Assembly: GCF_029633865.1 (NCBI RefSeq)
Contig: NC_079230.1
Coordinates: 30,346,666-30,410,665 of the forward strand
DNA from: Lampris incognitus
Taxonomy: Eukaryota > Chordata > Actinopteri > Lampriformes > Lampridae
Length of the DNA stretch: 64,000 nt
Direction: 5' to 3'
Shown: positions 1-64,000 of the stretch, piece after piece
Layout of the letters: the number at the start of each line of letters is the position of its first letter
Numbering within the stretch: position 1 is the stretch's first letter
Position numbers and translations under genes: made by a program
Notes under the pieces: model-generated
Seen by the model: the letters and a program-made list of their open reading frames with translations, nothing else
Databases searched by the model: none
What the model was told of the DNA's origin: nothing

Positions 1-291
1 GTATACTTGTTGTAAACAAAAAGTCAGGAAGTGTGTGTTTGGTGGAGGATTTCTTTGCTGTAACAACGCTTCTCGGCAAGACATCTTACACCGTTGGAAA
101 GCCTGTTCATCTCCCTTTTAAATGGCGCCACATGGGTAAGGAACATGCATTTGTGGGATGAGCAGCAGAGCTGAGCATGTGGGCTGCACCCATGAAAGAT
201 TTGCCAAATCTTCTCTGTTTTGCTGTTGCTATTGACTCTTGTGTTGAGCTTCTGGCACCCCGGGTGCTGCCAACCAGCTGCCTGATAGCAG

Positions 292-660
292 CAAGGTGGC
301 CCAGCGGTTGGCGCTATTTCCTCACAGCAAGTAGGTCCTGGGTTCGAACGCTGGCCATCCCAGGTCCTTTCTGTGTGGAGTTGACATATTCACCCCATGT
401 CTGTGCGGGTTTCCTCCGGGTGCTCCGGTTTCCTCCCGTCATATACGTTAGGGTTCATACTCCTGGCTGCGCCCCTGAGCAAGGCACAAGAACCGGAGTT
501 GGTCCCCGGGGTGCTGCACGCAGGTGCCCACTGCTCCTAGTGTGTGTGTATAGGATGGGGAAAATGCAGAGTATCAATTTCCCCACCGGGGGGGGGGGGG
601 TTGTTGTTGCTCTTCTTCTTCTTCTTCTTCTTCTTCTTCTTCTTCTTCTTCTTCTTCTAT
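292..660 (+). mobile_element. tRNA-derived SINE (family A) with (TTC)n tract
   Basis: The head has a tRNA-like A box (GTGGCCCAGCGGTTGGCG) and B box (GGGTTCGAACG). The body (GGGTTTCCTCCGGGTGCTCC) is shared with the minus-strand copy at 10455-10813. A G-run and a TTC repeat of about 47 bp follow at 590-657. Positions 1-291 show nothing I recognise. Confidence 0.8.
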
Positions 661-1237
661 CATACAGGGTCCTATCCCTAAACTCTTGCCGTAAGGCCAG
701 CCAGCAGAAAAGGATGACACGTATCACACTGTAGGTTTTTTTTTTTCTATAACTGAACTGAGAAGCTCCAATCTCCCCTTTCCAGGAGGCCGTTGGTTGG
801 GTAGTTTGTAGGTCAGAGTTTGTGGGGCACTTTTGTTCGTGCCGATATCAAACCAGAAACCTTCAACTGGACGCGATATATTAAATGTGCCTTTAGCATC
901 CAATGGTGACAGAGATGAGAAAGACTTGGACTGGGACAAACCGGATGCTGTTTCTCGTTTTCCCCAGAAGGCTGAACAATCATGATGCTTTATCCTTGAC
1001 CCAGCCGCGCTAACAGCTAAATAACAGCTAAATAACAGCTTATCTTGGGTGAGTGACATCATTCAAGAGGCGATGAGCATCACTTCCTGACCAGTAAACG
1101 ATTACTTAACACACCGGCGTTGCCTTTATCCTGCATGAAGATAAGGGGGCACATCAGAAGTTACGGAGTGGAGTCACTAACCCACACACATGCAGCACTT
1201 GTGTAGTTAACAAACAAGCAGGAGACCATCCAGAGCC
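661..1237. other. Intergenic/intronic stretch without recognised feature
   Basis: Mostly unique-looking sequence downstream of the last exon seen. A 112-codon minus-strand ORF at 724-1062 has no family resemblance and no splice context, so I do not call it. Confidence 0.5.
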
Positions 1238-1722
1238 ATGGAGCACCTGTACTGCACCTGTACTGCCCCTGTACTGCCCCTGTACTGCCCCTGTACTGCA
1301 CCTGTACTGCACCTGTACTGCACCTGTACTACACCTGTACTGCACCTGTACTGCCCCTGTACTGCACCTGTACTGCACCTGTACTGCATCTGTACTACAC
1401 CTGTACTGCACCTGTACTGCACCTGTACTGCCCCTGTACTGCACCTGTACTGCACCTGTACTGCCCTGTACTGCCCCTGTACTGCACCTGTACTGCCCCT
1501 GTACTGCCCCTGTACTGCACCTGTACTGCCCCTGTACTGCACCTGTACTGCACCTGTACTGCATCTGTACTGCATCTGTAGTGCACCTGTACTGCCCCTG
1601 TACTGCCCCTGTACTGCACCTGTACTGCCCCTGTACTGCACCTGTACTGCCCCTGTACTGCACCTGTACTGCCCCTGTACTGCCCCTGTACTGCCCCTGT
1701 ACTGCCCCTGTACTGCCCCTGA
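1238..1722. repeat. 11-bp minisatellite
   Basis: About 44 tandem copies of an 11-bp unit (acCTGTACTGC / ccCTGTACTGC variants). The unit is not a multiple of three, so long ORFs appear in several frames on both strands. These are spurious. Confidence 0.97.
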
Positions 1723-1952
1723 CCACAGTTTGCCATGCATAGCCCATGGCAGCAGTTGTGTGCGCTGTGGGGGAAAAGGAACGGTGTCTCCTGCGTTTGG
1801 CATCACTCATTTGACCTTTTTCCATGTAGCATGGTGTGACAATCGTCTGTAGGCCACGACAACGGGTATAAAAGTCTAGAGTACTTTTTGAACCTTTTTC
1901 AAATGTGAAACTAGTGGGCTTTCTCATTCTATTGATCAACACAGGAAGTTGA

Positions 1953-2195
1953 ATCAGTTCATCTGAACGCGACATTTATTGACAGAAACGTGTCATCTCT
2001 CAACATGTACTAAGTGACCTCTTCAGTCTCAACTGGCTGCAGGTGTCCCCACCCTTATAAACAATACAGGGACTGCACTGTGTTGTTTATAAGGGTGGGG
2101 TACCTGCAGTCAGGTGAGACTGAAGAGGTCACTTAGATGATGATGAAACGTGTCTGTCAGTAAACGTTGTGTCCAGATGAACTGACTCACCTTCC
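1953..2195. mobile_element. Penelope-like element termini in inverted arrangement
   Basis: A large imperfect palindrome. The left arm (about 1957-2068) contains the reverse complement of the sequence around 2079-2192. Both arms match the outer ends of the Penelope-like copy at 18.3-20.8 kb (ACTGAAGAGGTCACTTAG, TTGTTTATAAGGGTGGGG, AAACGTTGTGTCC). The coding part is lost; only two opposed termini remain. Confidence 0.78.
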
Positions 2196-2351
2196 TGCGA
2201 GTTCCTTACCTGGATGACTGAGCATGCGTGAGGCTCTACTGATTAACCTGCCCCAAGAGCAAGAAACCACAGTCAACGCAGTTTAAATGACACCAGTGTC
2301 AGTTTGACACTGACTCTGGTAGTGTTTGTCTGGGTTGTTTTGAAGCCTTAC

Positions 2352-53889
<51,538 letters not shown>

Positions 53890-55050
53890 CTGCAGAAAGC
53901 AAAGAGAGCATGAGGAACATGGGGCAACACCAGGAATTTCACATCCTAGCCACCAAGTCAATTCTCTATACATGGCCCGTTAAGCTCTTCAGGTCACGGT
54001 GGTAAAGGTGACCGGCCCCAACGATCCTGGACTCGCTCCTCAAGAGCTCTCACGTGACATGACAAGTGCATGGAAGGAGTCGGTAAAGGTTAGTTATCGT
54101 TCTGGGCGCTTGGCCCCTCGGCTCAGCACCCCCTGCCTCGGCCGGCCATGTATAAAGAACTAGCATACTATTCAGTTCTGCTCCCTTCGCTCGCTCTTTA
54201 CCAACGCTTCCTTTCATACCTTTGTGCTGTGGCGTCTGTTTCTCCTGATCCAGACCACTCTCAATTTTTCCGGTTGCCTAGAATCAGAGCAGGGCACAAA
54301 TTACGTCAAACTCCATATAAGCGACACATGTCATTACCAGGAGCACTCGTGTCAGGCCGCAGCTAGCTAAAGTACGGCGATGCGCTTTCGGTCTCATTAG
54401 CCACATGGCAGGGGGCGCTCCTGAGGTGTCAGGTGGGAAACTGCATCTGTAACGGGATTAGCGCACACGCCAGCACACAGGGTTTGGGCCGCGAGGGGGA
54501 GCGGAGGCGGCGCAGCCGCGGGGCACGAGGTATCCTGCAAACCAGAACGGCTGTGAGCAATCCGGGGATGCCTGCAGAGGAGAAAATGAATAACTTGTGA
54601 CTGTTATGTAAACTCACGCATGGAGAGCAGGGCCTCCGGAAGATAGGCATCGCTGCTGTGTGTGTGTTTGTGCAGGAGGAGGAGAAGCGGAGGAGGAGGA
54701 GGAGGAGGGGGGGGGACGGACGTCGAGTGCACTCTGGGAAATATACGGGTGTTTACCGTCTATGGGGTGGAATCAATGGAGGGTGTGGCCTTAGCAACCA
54801 ACAGCTACATACATACTGCAGACACCTCCTTTCCCTCCAGTCTACAGGTGGGCGTCTCACTAGAGGAGCTGCGCTGCTCCTCGCCTCGTCTGTTCATTCG
54901 GTACTTTCCTCGCAAATCAGCTCTTTAACTCTGTGGTCCGTTGGGTAACCTTCATAATTGTTGGAGAACTGAGTCACCCTCTTCATAGCCAGTGAGCATT
55001 AGGATTCTGACAGCCTCGAGGAGGTGTCACAGAGCCCCCCCCCCCAAGAC
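53890..55050. other. Intron without recognised feature
   Basis: The first part of the long 5' intron. A GC-rich patch at 54470-54540 and a GGA-rich run at 54676-54715 are the only compositional features. No NT-C2 exon was found. Confidence 0.45.
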
Positions 55051-55055
55051 CCACA

Positions 55056-55059
55056 AACA

Positions 55060-55151
<92 letters not shown>
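55056..55151. repeat. (CA)n microsatellite, about 96 bp
   Basis: An uninterrupted CA dinucleotide run. Confidence 0.98.
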
Positions 55152-55152
<1 letters not shown>

Positions 55153-55379
55153 GGCTGGAACAACAGATTTATGAGATTGTGGGAGAGATCAACAGCAAGC
55201 GGGGCGATCCCTCAGCTAGCTCACAGCTGCGGGTTAAACCTAGCAGCAGGTTTCGCAGGAAGAAAGAACGGCTAGACGAAGAACACTGGAGAGGGTGGGG
55301 TGAGAGTTGGGTGACAGGTCTGGGCCTCCTTCTCACGTTGCACAACACTTAGGCTTTAGAAGTTGTGAGGACTGGGGAG

Positions 55380-55480
55380 TACAGAGAGACAGAGAGAGAG
55401 ACAGAAACAGAAACAGAGAGAGCCAATAAAGCCCTTTGAATTGAATTGAACTGAATTGAGAGAGTAGGAGACAGAGAGAC

Positions 55481-55528
<48 letters not shown>

Positions 55529-55565
55529 AGTGAGAGAGAGAGAGCGAGAGCGAGAGAGAGAGAGG
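55380..55565. repeat. (AG)n-rich tract
   Basis: AGAGAC/AGAG imperfect dinucleotide and hexanucleotide repeat. Confidence 0.93.
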
Positions 55566-55974
55566 CTAACTACTGTGTAGACAGGGTCCAGAAATAGAAA
55601 CTAAGAACAGCACACACGTAACAGAAGCTTAATGCAGACCTTGCACCTGCTACACTTCTGATCACAGAGGTGCTGCAGGGCTGCTGAAGCTGGTAATGAC
55701 TGGCCTCCGTTCAGGATTGCGTTTTACAGCTTCGATGTTGTGCAGATTGTTAAGCAATGAAGATGTGCCCATTATGCAGTTAGAACATTCAGAAATAACC
55801 GAAACTGGTGCGGCAAAAGGCAGTAAGTCTACTGCTTTGTTAAGCTGTAAAGAATGATACAGGTTAGACGTGACATTCCCAGTGCTCAGACCTTGGAAAT
55901 ACATCGATATAACAGTTGTCACAGCCTTAACCTATTTTATTCTGGCCAAATACATATAACACATAACTCCGGGT

Positions 55975-56640
55975 TGGGGATGAGTTGCTGCCTCAAGTGA
56001 AGGAGTTCAGGTATCTCGGGGCCTTGTTCATAAGTGAGGGTAGGATGGAGCGGGAGACTGACAGGCGGATTGGTGCAGCATCAGCAGTAATGTGGATGTT
56101 GTACCGGACCGTTGTGTTGAAGAGGGAGCTGAGCCGGAAGGCAAAGCTCAATTTACCAGTCAGTCTTCGTTCCAACCCTCACCTATGGTCATGAGCTTTG
56201 GGTAGTGACCGAAAGGGTGGGATCACGGATACAAGCGGCTGAGCTGAGTTTCCTCCGTAGGGTGTCTGGGCTCAGCCTTAGAGATAGGGTGAGGAGCTCG
56301 GACAACCAGAGGGAGCTCGGAGTAGAGCCGCTGCTCCTTCGCGTTGCAAGGAGCCAGTTGAGGTGGTTCAGGCATCTGATAGAGATGCCTTCTGGGGGCC
56401 TTCCTTTGGAGGTTTTCTGGGCATGTCCAACTGGGAGGAGACCCTAGGGTACACCCAGAACTCCCTGGAGGGACTACGTGTCCAGACTGGCCTGGGAACG
56501 CCTTGGGATCCCCCAGGAGGAGCTGGAGGGCGTTGCTGGGGAGAGGGAAGTCTGGAGTGCCCTGCTTAGCTTGCTGCCACCGCGACCCGACCCCGGGGAA
56601 GCAGCTGATGATGAGATGAATGAATGAATGGATGGATGGA
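55975..56640 (+). mobile_element. LINE 3' fragment, different family from the RTE-like copies
   Basis: Frames encode the post-RT region of a LINE: EFRYLGALFISEGRMERETD, RRIGAASAVMWMLYRTVVLK, then QAAELSFLRRVSGLSLRDRV and RSQLRWFRHL. It ends with (GAAT/GGAT)n. Frameshifts are present. Clade undetermined (Rex- or RTE-related by appearance). Confidence 0.75.
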
Positions 56641-57077
56641 ACATATTCATGAATACTGTATGTGTGTACATCTGCACACAAAAAAGCCTGGTGGTTCCAA
56701 CAGTCCAAGCTTTTGGATACTTAAAGTGCCAGATAACAGCTGCTTACCATGTCATGAAAACCCAGGTACAGTCCGTTAGTCCTCCATGGATGTGTGAAAT
56801 TGCCGGTGGACTTGGATTAATGAATCTTCAAAAAGTATTGAGTAATATTTTCTGACCTCTTCTACCGTCTGACATTAGCCGGAAGTGATTCGGCGTTTCG
56901 CTAGCCCGTCCAGTGGAGGGCCCGGTCTGACTGATCCACATTCTACACCTTCTTCCACACTGGACTTATAAACGTCCACATGTTCAAACTCTGTCGTGAA
57001 GTATTTACAAATGACTGCAGTCTACATTTAAGGGGGCTACGCTCTATACATGTAGACTGTATAGTGGGACTACTATA

Positions 57078-57160
57078 GAGAAGAACCCTCCTACTTACTT
57101 CCACTCTCCTACTTACTTCCACTCTCCTACTTACTTCCACTCTCCTACTTACTTCCACTA
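57078..57160. repeat. 15-bp tandem repeat
   Basis: About 5 copies of CTCCTACTTACTTCCA-type units. Confidence 0.93.
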
Positions 57161-57258
57161 TTTCACATTTCTTTTGCCAACTCTTACACTGGCATTTGCA
57201 ATAATTTTTTTAATATTGATAGTTTTTTTTTCATATACATAAACGTTTTAAAACGTAC

Positions 57259-57260
<2 letters not shown>

Positions 57261-57330
<70 letters not shown>
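57261..57330. repeat. (TG)n/(TA)n microsatellite
   Basis: TG run followed by about 30 TA units, adjoining the tail of a SINE. Confidence 0.97.
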
Positions 57331-57333
<3 letters not shown>

Positions 57334-57595
57334 ATCTATTCATCAACCAAGCCGCTTATCCTAATCAGGGTCGCGGGATGCTGGAGCCGATCCCAGCAGT
57401 GTTTGGGCGGCAGGCGGGGAGACACCCTGGACAGGCCGCCAGGCCATCACAGGGCAGACACACACACCTAGGGACAATTTAGTACGGCTGATTCACCTGA
57501 CCTACATGGACAATGGCGAGGTTCGAACCCAGGACCTTCTTGCTGCGAGGGGGCCGCACTAACCGCTGCACCACCGCGCCGCCCTTGCTGTGAGG
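57331..57595 (-). mobile_element. SINE family A
   Basis: CCGCTTATCCTAATCAGGGT, CCGATCCCAGCAGTG and the tRNA-like head near 57515-57590 (GGTTCGAACCCAGG). Minus orientation. Confidence 0.88.
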
Positions 57596-58543
57596 CTCGC
57601 ACAAATCCGTTGATAATTCATTTTATAATCATGTGAGCGACCATCGTGTCAAATTTCTGGCATGTGAAAACTTTGTCAAGTGAACATCTTCGGATTCTAA
57701 CTCTGATAAACGCTCCAGGCGTGGCATCTACTCCCGTAAAGACAATGGCGTAACTGCTCTGCAATATGTAAACCGTGGCTGTGCAAGCACAGCTCTGTAG
57801 TGCCAGCAGAGGAGGCTTTAAATGGTGCAGAGCGTGAGTTGATGTCTCAGAGAGAATATGTGCAGGGTTGAATTATACTACATACAGCCCATGGCCCCTT
57901 TCTTCACAACCTGAATTTAGGCTGACGGGCGTTATGAGGTTTCAAAGGGTCACACGGTGTTATTGTTAAAAAATGAACAGTCTACACCTTGGTTCACCAC
58001 AAGCCAGTGGGGTAGAAGTCGATTTAGAAACACAGACAGAAGATGTGAGGCAGGGCCAATTAGCACCGCTATCGGGTTTAGACCTACATCTAGCCATCTG
58101 CAAAACAAGCCGCCATGTAAGGCATGCTGGATAAGGCAGCTCAGTTTACCTTAACCATGCACTGTACAAACTAATTTACTACTTTAAGAATACTACCATG
58201 AAACCTCTTAAAAATCTACTATCCCTCAATCCCTCAATACCACAGTCACCAGACCTAGCTTACCTTTTAAAACGGGAATTACTTCTTTTGAAAGCGTCAG
58301 TTAAGTATCGGGGTACTCCATAACCCCGAGATAAAGGACTTGCTGCTCCTGGCTGGCTACTCTCACTTCAGTAGAAGTGAATTCTATTGTGCATTATTAA
58401 TTATTATTATTATTATTAGTCTATCCCGGACATTACTGGCATCCAGTCCAGGTCCAGCTCCTATTTCCATATGTTCCACTCGCGTCATATAATTTGTGAA
58501 TAAAATACTAATCTCCTTTGTTATGCTGACGACACCTGGCTAT
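57596..58543. other. Intron without recognised feature
   Basis: No repeat or exon signature recognised apart from a short (ATT)n at about 58399-58418. Confidence 0.4.
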
Positions 58544-59420
58544 CTACAGTGGCACTAGAAAGTCTGTGCCCCCTTAGACTCTTCTGTATTTCTACAGAAA
58601 CTCCAGCTAAAATGTAATGCTAGAGCAGGGGTGGGCAATCCTCACCAGAAAGCGGGTCATAAGGCAAGACAACTACCCTGAACACACGTCAATCTGCTGA
58701 AGAAGACACTTAATGTTTTGGAAAGTCAAAGTCTAGACCTTAATCCCATAGAAATGCTGAAGGACCTGAAGAGAGCGCTCATTCAAGGAAGCACACCGAC
58801 ATCACTGAGCGGAGGTTTTGTGAGGAGGAATGGGCCACGCTGCTGTAAGCTGATGTGTAGGACCGATCAGCAGCTGCTGGAAATGTTTGGTTGACGTCAT
58901 TGCTGCTTAAGGGGTCCCAGTCAGTTACTGAAGGCAAAGGTTCACATACTTTTTTATTATTATTTTGGATTTTTCCCCCCCAATTGTATACGGCCAATAA
59001 GCCCACTCTTCCGAGCCGTCCCGGTCTCTGCTCCACCCCCTCTGCCGAGCCAGGGAGGGCTGCAGACTACTACATGTCGCCTCCAATACATGGAGTTCCC
59101 AGCTGCTTCTTTTCACCTGACAATGAGGAGTTTCACCAGGGGGACGCGGCGCGTGGGAGGATCACGCTGTTCCCCCTCCCCCCCTGAACAGGCGTGCTGA
59201 CCAACCAGAGGAGGTGCGAGTGCAGCGACCAGGACACATACCCACATCCAGCTTCCCACCCGCAGACATGGCCAATTGTGTCTGTAGGGACGCCCGACCA
59301 AGCCGGAGGCAACACGGGGATTCAAACTGGCGATCCCCATGTTGGTAGGCAACAGACTAGACCGCCACACTACCTAGACACCCCAGGTTCACATACTTTT
59401 TACAACAGATATTTAATGTT
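58544..59420 (+). mobile_element. Tc1/mariner-like remnant
   Basis: Starts near ACAGTGGCACTAGAAAGTCT, a mariner-like end. A fragment of transposase C-terminus follows (SQSLDLNPIEMLKDLKRA, matching the SPDLNPIE motif of Tc1-type transposases). Decayed, and split by a SINE at 58955-59384. Confidence 0.65.
58955..59384 (-). mobile_element. SINE family B with 17-bp target duplication
   Basis: Flanked by AGGTTCACATACTTTTT at 58938-58954 and 59385-59401. It is inserted into the mariner-like remnant. Confidence 0.93.
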
Positions 59421-59766
59421 GGACATTTTTGGCCGGTTAAATAATGTTTTGTTAAATGGGGTTTTCTTTATCTAGCTTTAGAACGTGGATGAAGGTTTAA
59501 TCATGGTGTAGGGCAGCTTTATGCAGACATACAGAACATTCCCAAACATTCCCGCACCACTGCATCTGCACACTGGACAGAAATGCAGTGGTGGACCATC
59601 TGATTTATTCATTTTCTTTATCAACCCCAACATTTTTAGGGTCACAGGGGGGTTCAGCCTATCCCATCATACTTGGCATGGAAGGCAAGAAGACATCCTG
59701 GACAGTTTGCTAATCCAACAAGAGCTGGCTGACTGTTTCCTGGATATTCAAAGCCAGGCCAACGAT

Positions 59767-60777
<1,011 letters not shown>

Positions 60778-60885
60778 CCGCAGCCTGTCCAGGGTGTCTC
60801 CCCTCCTGCCGCCCAGTGACTGCTGGGATAGGCTCCAGCATCCCACGACCCTGAGAGCAGGATAAGCGGTTTGGATGATGTCCAC
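60778..60885 (+). mobile_element. SINE family A, 3' part
   Basis: GTCCAGGGTGTCTCCCCTCC ... GGGATAGGCTCCAGCATCCC, GGATAAGCGGTTTGGATGAT. The head is absent. Confidence 0.85.
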
Positions 60886-61387
60886 TATTTATTAATTGTT
60901 GACGTTTTCTGTGATTGCTTGATTCTTTCTCTTCTACACTTGGTAGCCTGGCTTGAGAAATGCCCTGTAAATAACGTTATTGTCCTTGTTATTCATTAAG
61001 CCGGGCCTAATCATTACTATCCATACATTGACACCGGGCTGCGAGGTTGCCTCCGTCCATCTCAGCATATGTGCAAAAATAGTCCTTCAGAGGACACAAA
61101 ACAACAACAACAACAGCGTTTCTTGCTGTCACAGTAAGTATTGCCTAACACATAATGGTGCTTCCAGATGGTTGTTGTAACTAGGGACGGCAACATGTTG
61201 ATACTGGCTGCAGAGCGTAACGCAACTTCCAGGCAGCGTGGATGTTTAGGTGGGCCCGCTACCGAGCCAGGCCCGGGACACTGACACAACAGGCAGACTG
61301 CAACGTGAGCAACGCTAATGGAATTAAGGGAAGTCTCGCGGTGCCAAAGCTAAAGGACAAGGCCTGACAGCTACCAGAGGAGCCACG

Positions 61388-64000
61388 TTAACTGACTATA
61401 CAGTAGAGTCAGTTGATACGATGCTCCAGTAAATATTAACTGACTATACAGTAGAGTCAGTTGATACTATACTCTAGTAAACATTAACTGACTATACAGT
61501 AGAGTCAGCTGATACGATACTCCAGTACACATTAACTGACTATACAGTAGAGTCAGTTGATACTATACTCCAGTACACATTAACTGACTATACAGTAGAG
61601 TCAGTTGATACTATACTCCAGTACTCATTATCTGACTATACAGTAGAGTCAGCTGATACTATACTCCAGTACACATTAACTGACTATACAGTAGAGTCAG
61701 TTGATACTATACTCCAGTAAACATTAACTGACTATACAGTAGAGTCAGTTGATACTATACTCTAGTAAACATTAACTGACTATACAGTAGAGTCAGCTGA
61801 TACTATACTCCAGTACACATTAACTGACTATACAGTAGAGTCAGCTGATACTATACTCCAGTACACATTAACTGACTATACAGTAGAGTCAGTTGATACT
61901 ATACTCCAGTAAACATTAACTGACTATACAGTAGAGTCAGTTGATACTATACTCTAGTAAACATTAACTGACTATACAGTAGAGTCAGCTGATACTATAC
62001 TCTAGTAAACATTAACTGACTATACAGTAGAGTCAGTTGATACTATACTCCAGTACACATTAACTGACTATACAGTAGAGTCAGTTGATACGATACTCCA
62101 GTACACATTAACTGACTATACAGTAGAGTCAGCTGATACGATACTCCAGTACACATTAACTGACTATACAGTAGAGTCAGTTGATACTATACTCCAGTAC
62201 ACATTAACTGACTATACAGTAGGGTCAGTTGATACTATACTCCAGTACTCATTATCTGACTATACAGTAGAGTCAGCTGATACTATACTCCAGTACACAT
62301 TAACTGACTATACAGTAGAGTCAGTTGATACTATACTCCAGTAAACATTAACTGACTATACAGTAGAGTCAGTTGATACTATACTCCAGTACACATTAAC
62401 TGACTATACAGTAGAGTCAGTTGATACGATACTCCAGTACACATTAACTGACTATACAGTAGAGTCAGCTGATACTATACTCCAGTACACATTAACTGAC
62501 TATACAGTAGAGTCAGCTGATACTATACTCCAGTACACATTAACTGACTATACAGTAGAGTCAGTTGATACTATACTCCAGTAAACATTAACTGACTATA
62601 CAGTAGAGTCAGTTGATACTATACTCTAGTAAACATTAACTGACTATACAGTAGAGTCAGCTGATACTATACTCTAGTAAACATTAACTGACTATACAGT
62701 AGAGTCAGCTGATACTATACTCTAGTAAACATTAACTGACTATACAGTAGAGTCAGCTGATACTATACTCTAGTAAACATTAACTGACTATACAGTAGAG
62801 TCAGTTGATACTATACTCCAGTACACATTAACTGACTATACAGTAGAGTCAGTTGATACGATACTCCAGTACACATTAACTGACTATACAGTAGAGTCAG
62901 CTGATACTATACTCCAGTACACATTAACTGACTATACAGTAGAGTCAGTTGATACTATACTCCAGTACACATTAACTGACTATACAGTAGGGTCAGTTGA
63001 TACTATACTCCAGTACTCATTATCTGACTATACAGTAGAGTCAGCTGATACTATATTCCAGTACACATTAACTGACTATACAGTAGAGTCAGTTGATACT
63101 ATACTCCAGTAAACATTAACTGACTATACAGTAGAGTCAGTTGATACTATACTCCAGTACACATTAACCGACTATACAGTAGAGTCAGTTGATACGATAC
63201 TCCAGTACACATTAACTGACTATACAGTAGAGTCAGCTGATACGATACTCCAGTACACATTAACTGACTATACAGTAGAGTCAGTTGATACTATACTCCA
63301 GTACACATTAACTGACTATACAGTAGAGTCAGTTGATACTATACTCCAGTACACATTAACCGACTATACAGTAGAGTCAGCTGATACTATACTCCAGTAC
63401 ACATTAACCGACTATACAGTAGAGTCAGTTGATACCATACTCCAGTACACATTAACCGACTATACAGTAGAGTCAGCTGATACTATACTCTAGTAAACAT
63501 TAACTGACTATACAGTAGAGTCAGTTGATACCATACTCTAGTAAACATTAACTGACTATACAGTAGAGTCAGTTGATACTATACTCCAGTACACATTAAC
63601 TGACTATACAGTAGAGTCAGTTGATACAATACTCCAGTACTCATTATCTGACTATACAGTAGAGTCAGTTGATACTATACTCCAGTACACATTAACTGAC
63701 TATACAGTAGAGTCAGCTGATACTATACTCCAGTACACATTAACTGACTATACAGTAGAGTCAGTTGATACTATACTCCAGTAAATATTAACTGACTATA
63801 CAGTAGAATCAGTTGATACAATACTCCAGTACTCATTATCTGACTATACAGTAGAGTCAGTTGATACTATACTCCAGTACACATTAACTGACTATACAGT
63901 AGAGTCAGTTGATACAATACTCCAGTACTCATTATCTGACTATACAGTAGAGTCAGTTGATACAATACTCCAGTACTCATTATCTGACTATACAGTAGAG
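61388..64000. repeat. 48-bp satellite array, runs past the right edge
   Basis: About 54 copies of a 48-bp unit (ATTAACTGACTATACAGTAG then AGTCAGTTGATACTATACTC and CAGTACAC). Each unit contains an inverted pair ACTGACT ... AGTCAGT. Variant units recur at fixed multiples: the GGGTCAG variant at 62221 and 62989 is 768 bp apart (16 units). Confidence 0.97.

Noticed and set aside
724..1062. Minus-strand ORF of 112 codons as the last ehbp1l1 exon
   Set aside because: It lacks the expected DWQKT ... bMERB C-terminal sequence and has no phase-compatible acceptor.
1154..1975. Overlapping ORFs of 199-273 codons on both strands
   Set aside because: They come from an 11-bp minisatellite with no stop in any rotation; no gene context.
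56223..56708. Minus-strand ORF of 161 codons
   Set aside because: It is the antisense of a LINE fragment that encodes recognisable RT C-terminal sequence on the plus strand.
61388..64000. CRISPR-like regular repeat array
   Set aside because: Units are contiguous 48-bp tandem copies without unique spacers, in an animal gene intron. It is a satellite.

Overview
The window is from a vertebrate nuclear genome, almost certainly a teleost fish. The evidence is a spliced gene with long introns, a very high density of tRNA-derived SINEs, a 5S-rRNA-derived SINE, RTE-, L2- and L1/Tx1-like LINE fragments, a Penelope-like element, hAT- and mariner-like MITEs, and large micro- and minisatellites. I cannot name the species.

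One gene explains nearly all the coding capacity. It is an EHBP1L1 orthologue (EH domain-binding protein 1-like 1) on the minus strand, read from about 53.9 kb down to 2.35 kb. I reconstructed 28 internal exons. Splice phases are compatible across all of them, giving about 15.5 kb of coding sequence (about 5,170 codons). Reading 5' to 3', the gene has: the second half of the N-terminal C2 (NT-C2) domain (53.9-52.8 kb); the conserved DEDMQSLASLMS linker (51.7 kb); a set of Pro/Ser-rich exons all in phase 1-1 (47.9-37.4 kb); a set of phase 2-2 exons that includes two giant ones (4.5 kb and 3.4 kb) built from about 49 copies of a Cys-Pro/PGFPS repeat (34.9-21.4 kb); Ser/Pro- and Arg/Lys-rich exons (18.3-13.5 kb); a calponin-homology domain (13.4-12.7 kb); and the start of the C-terminal bMERB domain (10.9-2.35 kb). 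The first coding exon(s) should lie right of position 64000 and the last exon(s) left of position 1. Human EHBP1L1, as I recall it, is only about 1,500 residues, so the middle of this protein is greatly expanded.

The introns are filled by repeats. From left to right they hold: an 11-bp minisatellite (1.2-1.7 kb), Penelope termini (2 kb), a 5S-SINE (3.1 kb), a hAT remnant split by an L2-like LINE (3.8-5.1 kb), a 730-bp hAT MITE (5.5-6.2 kb), an L1/Tx1-like fragment (7.6-8.6 kb), an RTE-like LINE (9-10 kb), a head-to-head Penelope pair (18.3-20.8 kb), SINEs throughout, a 327-bp MITE with a telomere-like core (35.9-36.2 kb), an RTE-like LINE with 14-bp target duplications (38.2-40.8 kb), a tRNA-like foldback element (43 kb), a 22-bp minisatellite (45.1-46.6 kb), a 1.4-kb purine-only pentamer tract (48.8-50.2 kb), a 15-bp minisatellite (50.5-51.25 kb), and a 48-bp satellite that runs off the right edge (61.4-64 kb).

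There are no bacterial-type features, CRISPR arrays or operons, and no functional rRNA or tRNA gene that I can support. The points most worth following are the expanded CP-box repeat region, the phase-symmetric exon families, a GC-AG intron beside a SINE, a Penelope copy ending next to a splice acceptor, and a 31-bp minisatellite inside the Penelope GIY-YIG region that stays open in all three frames.
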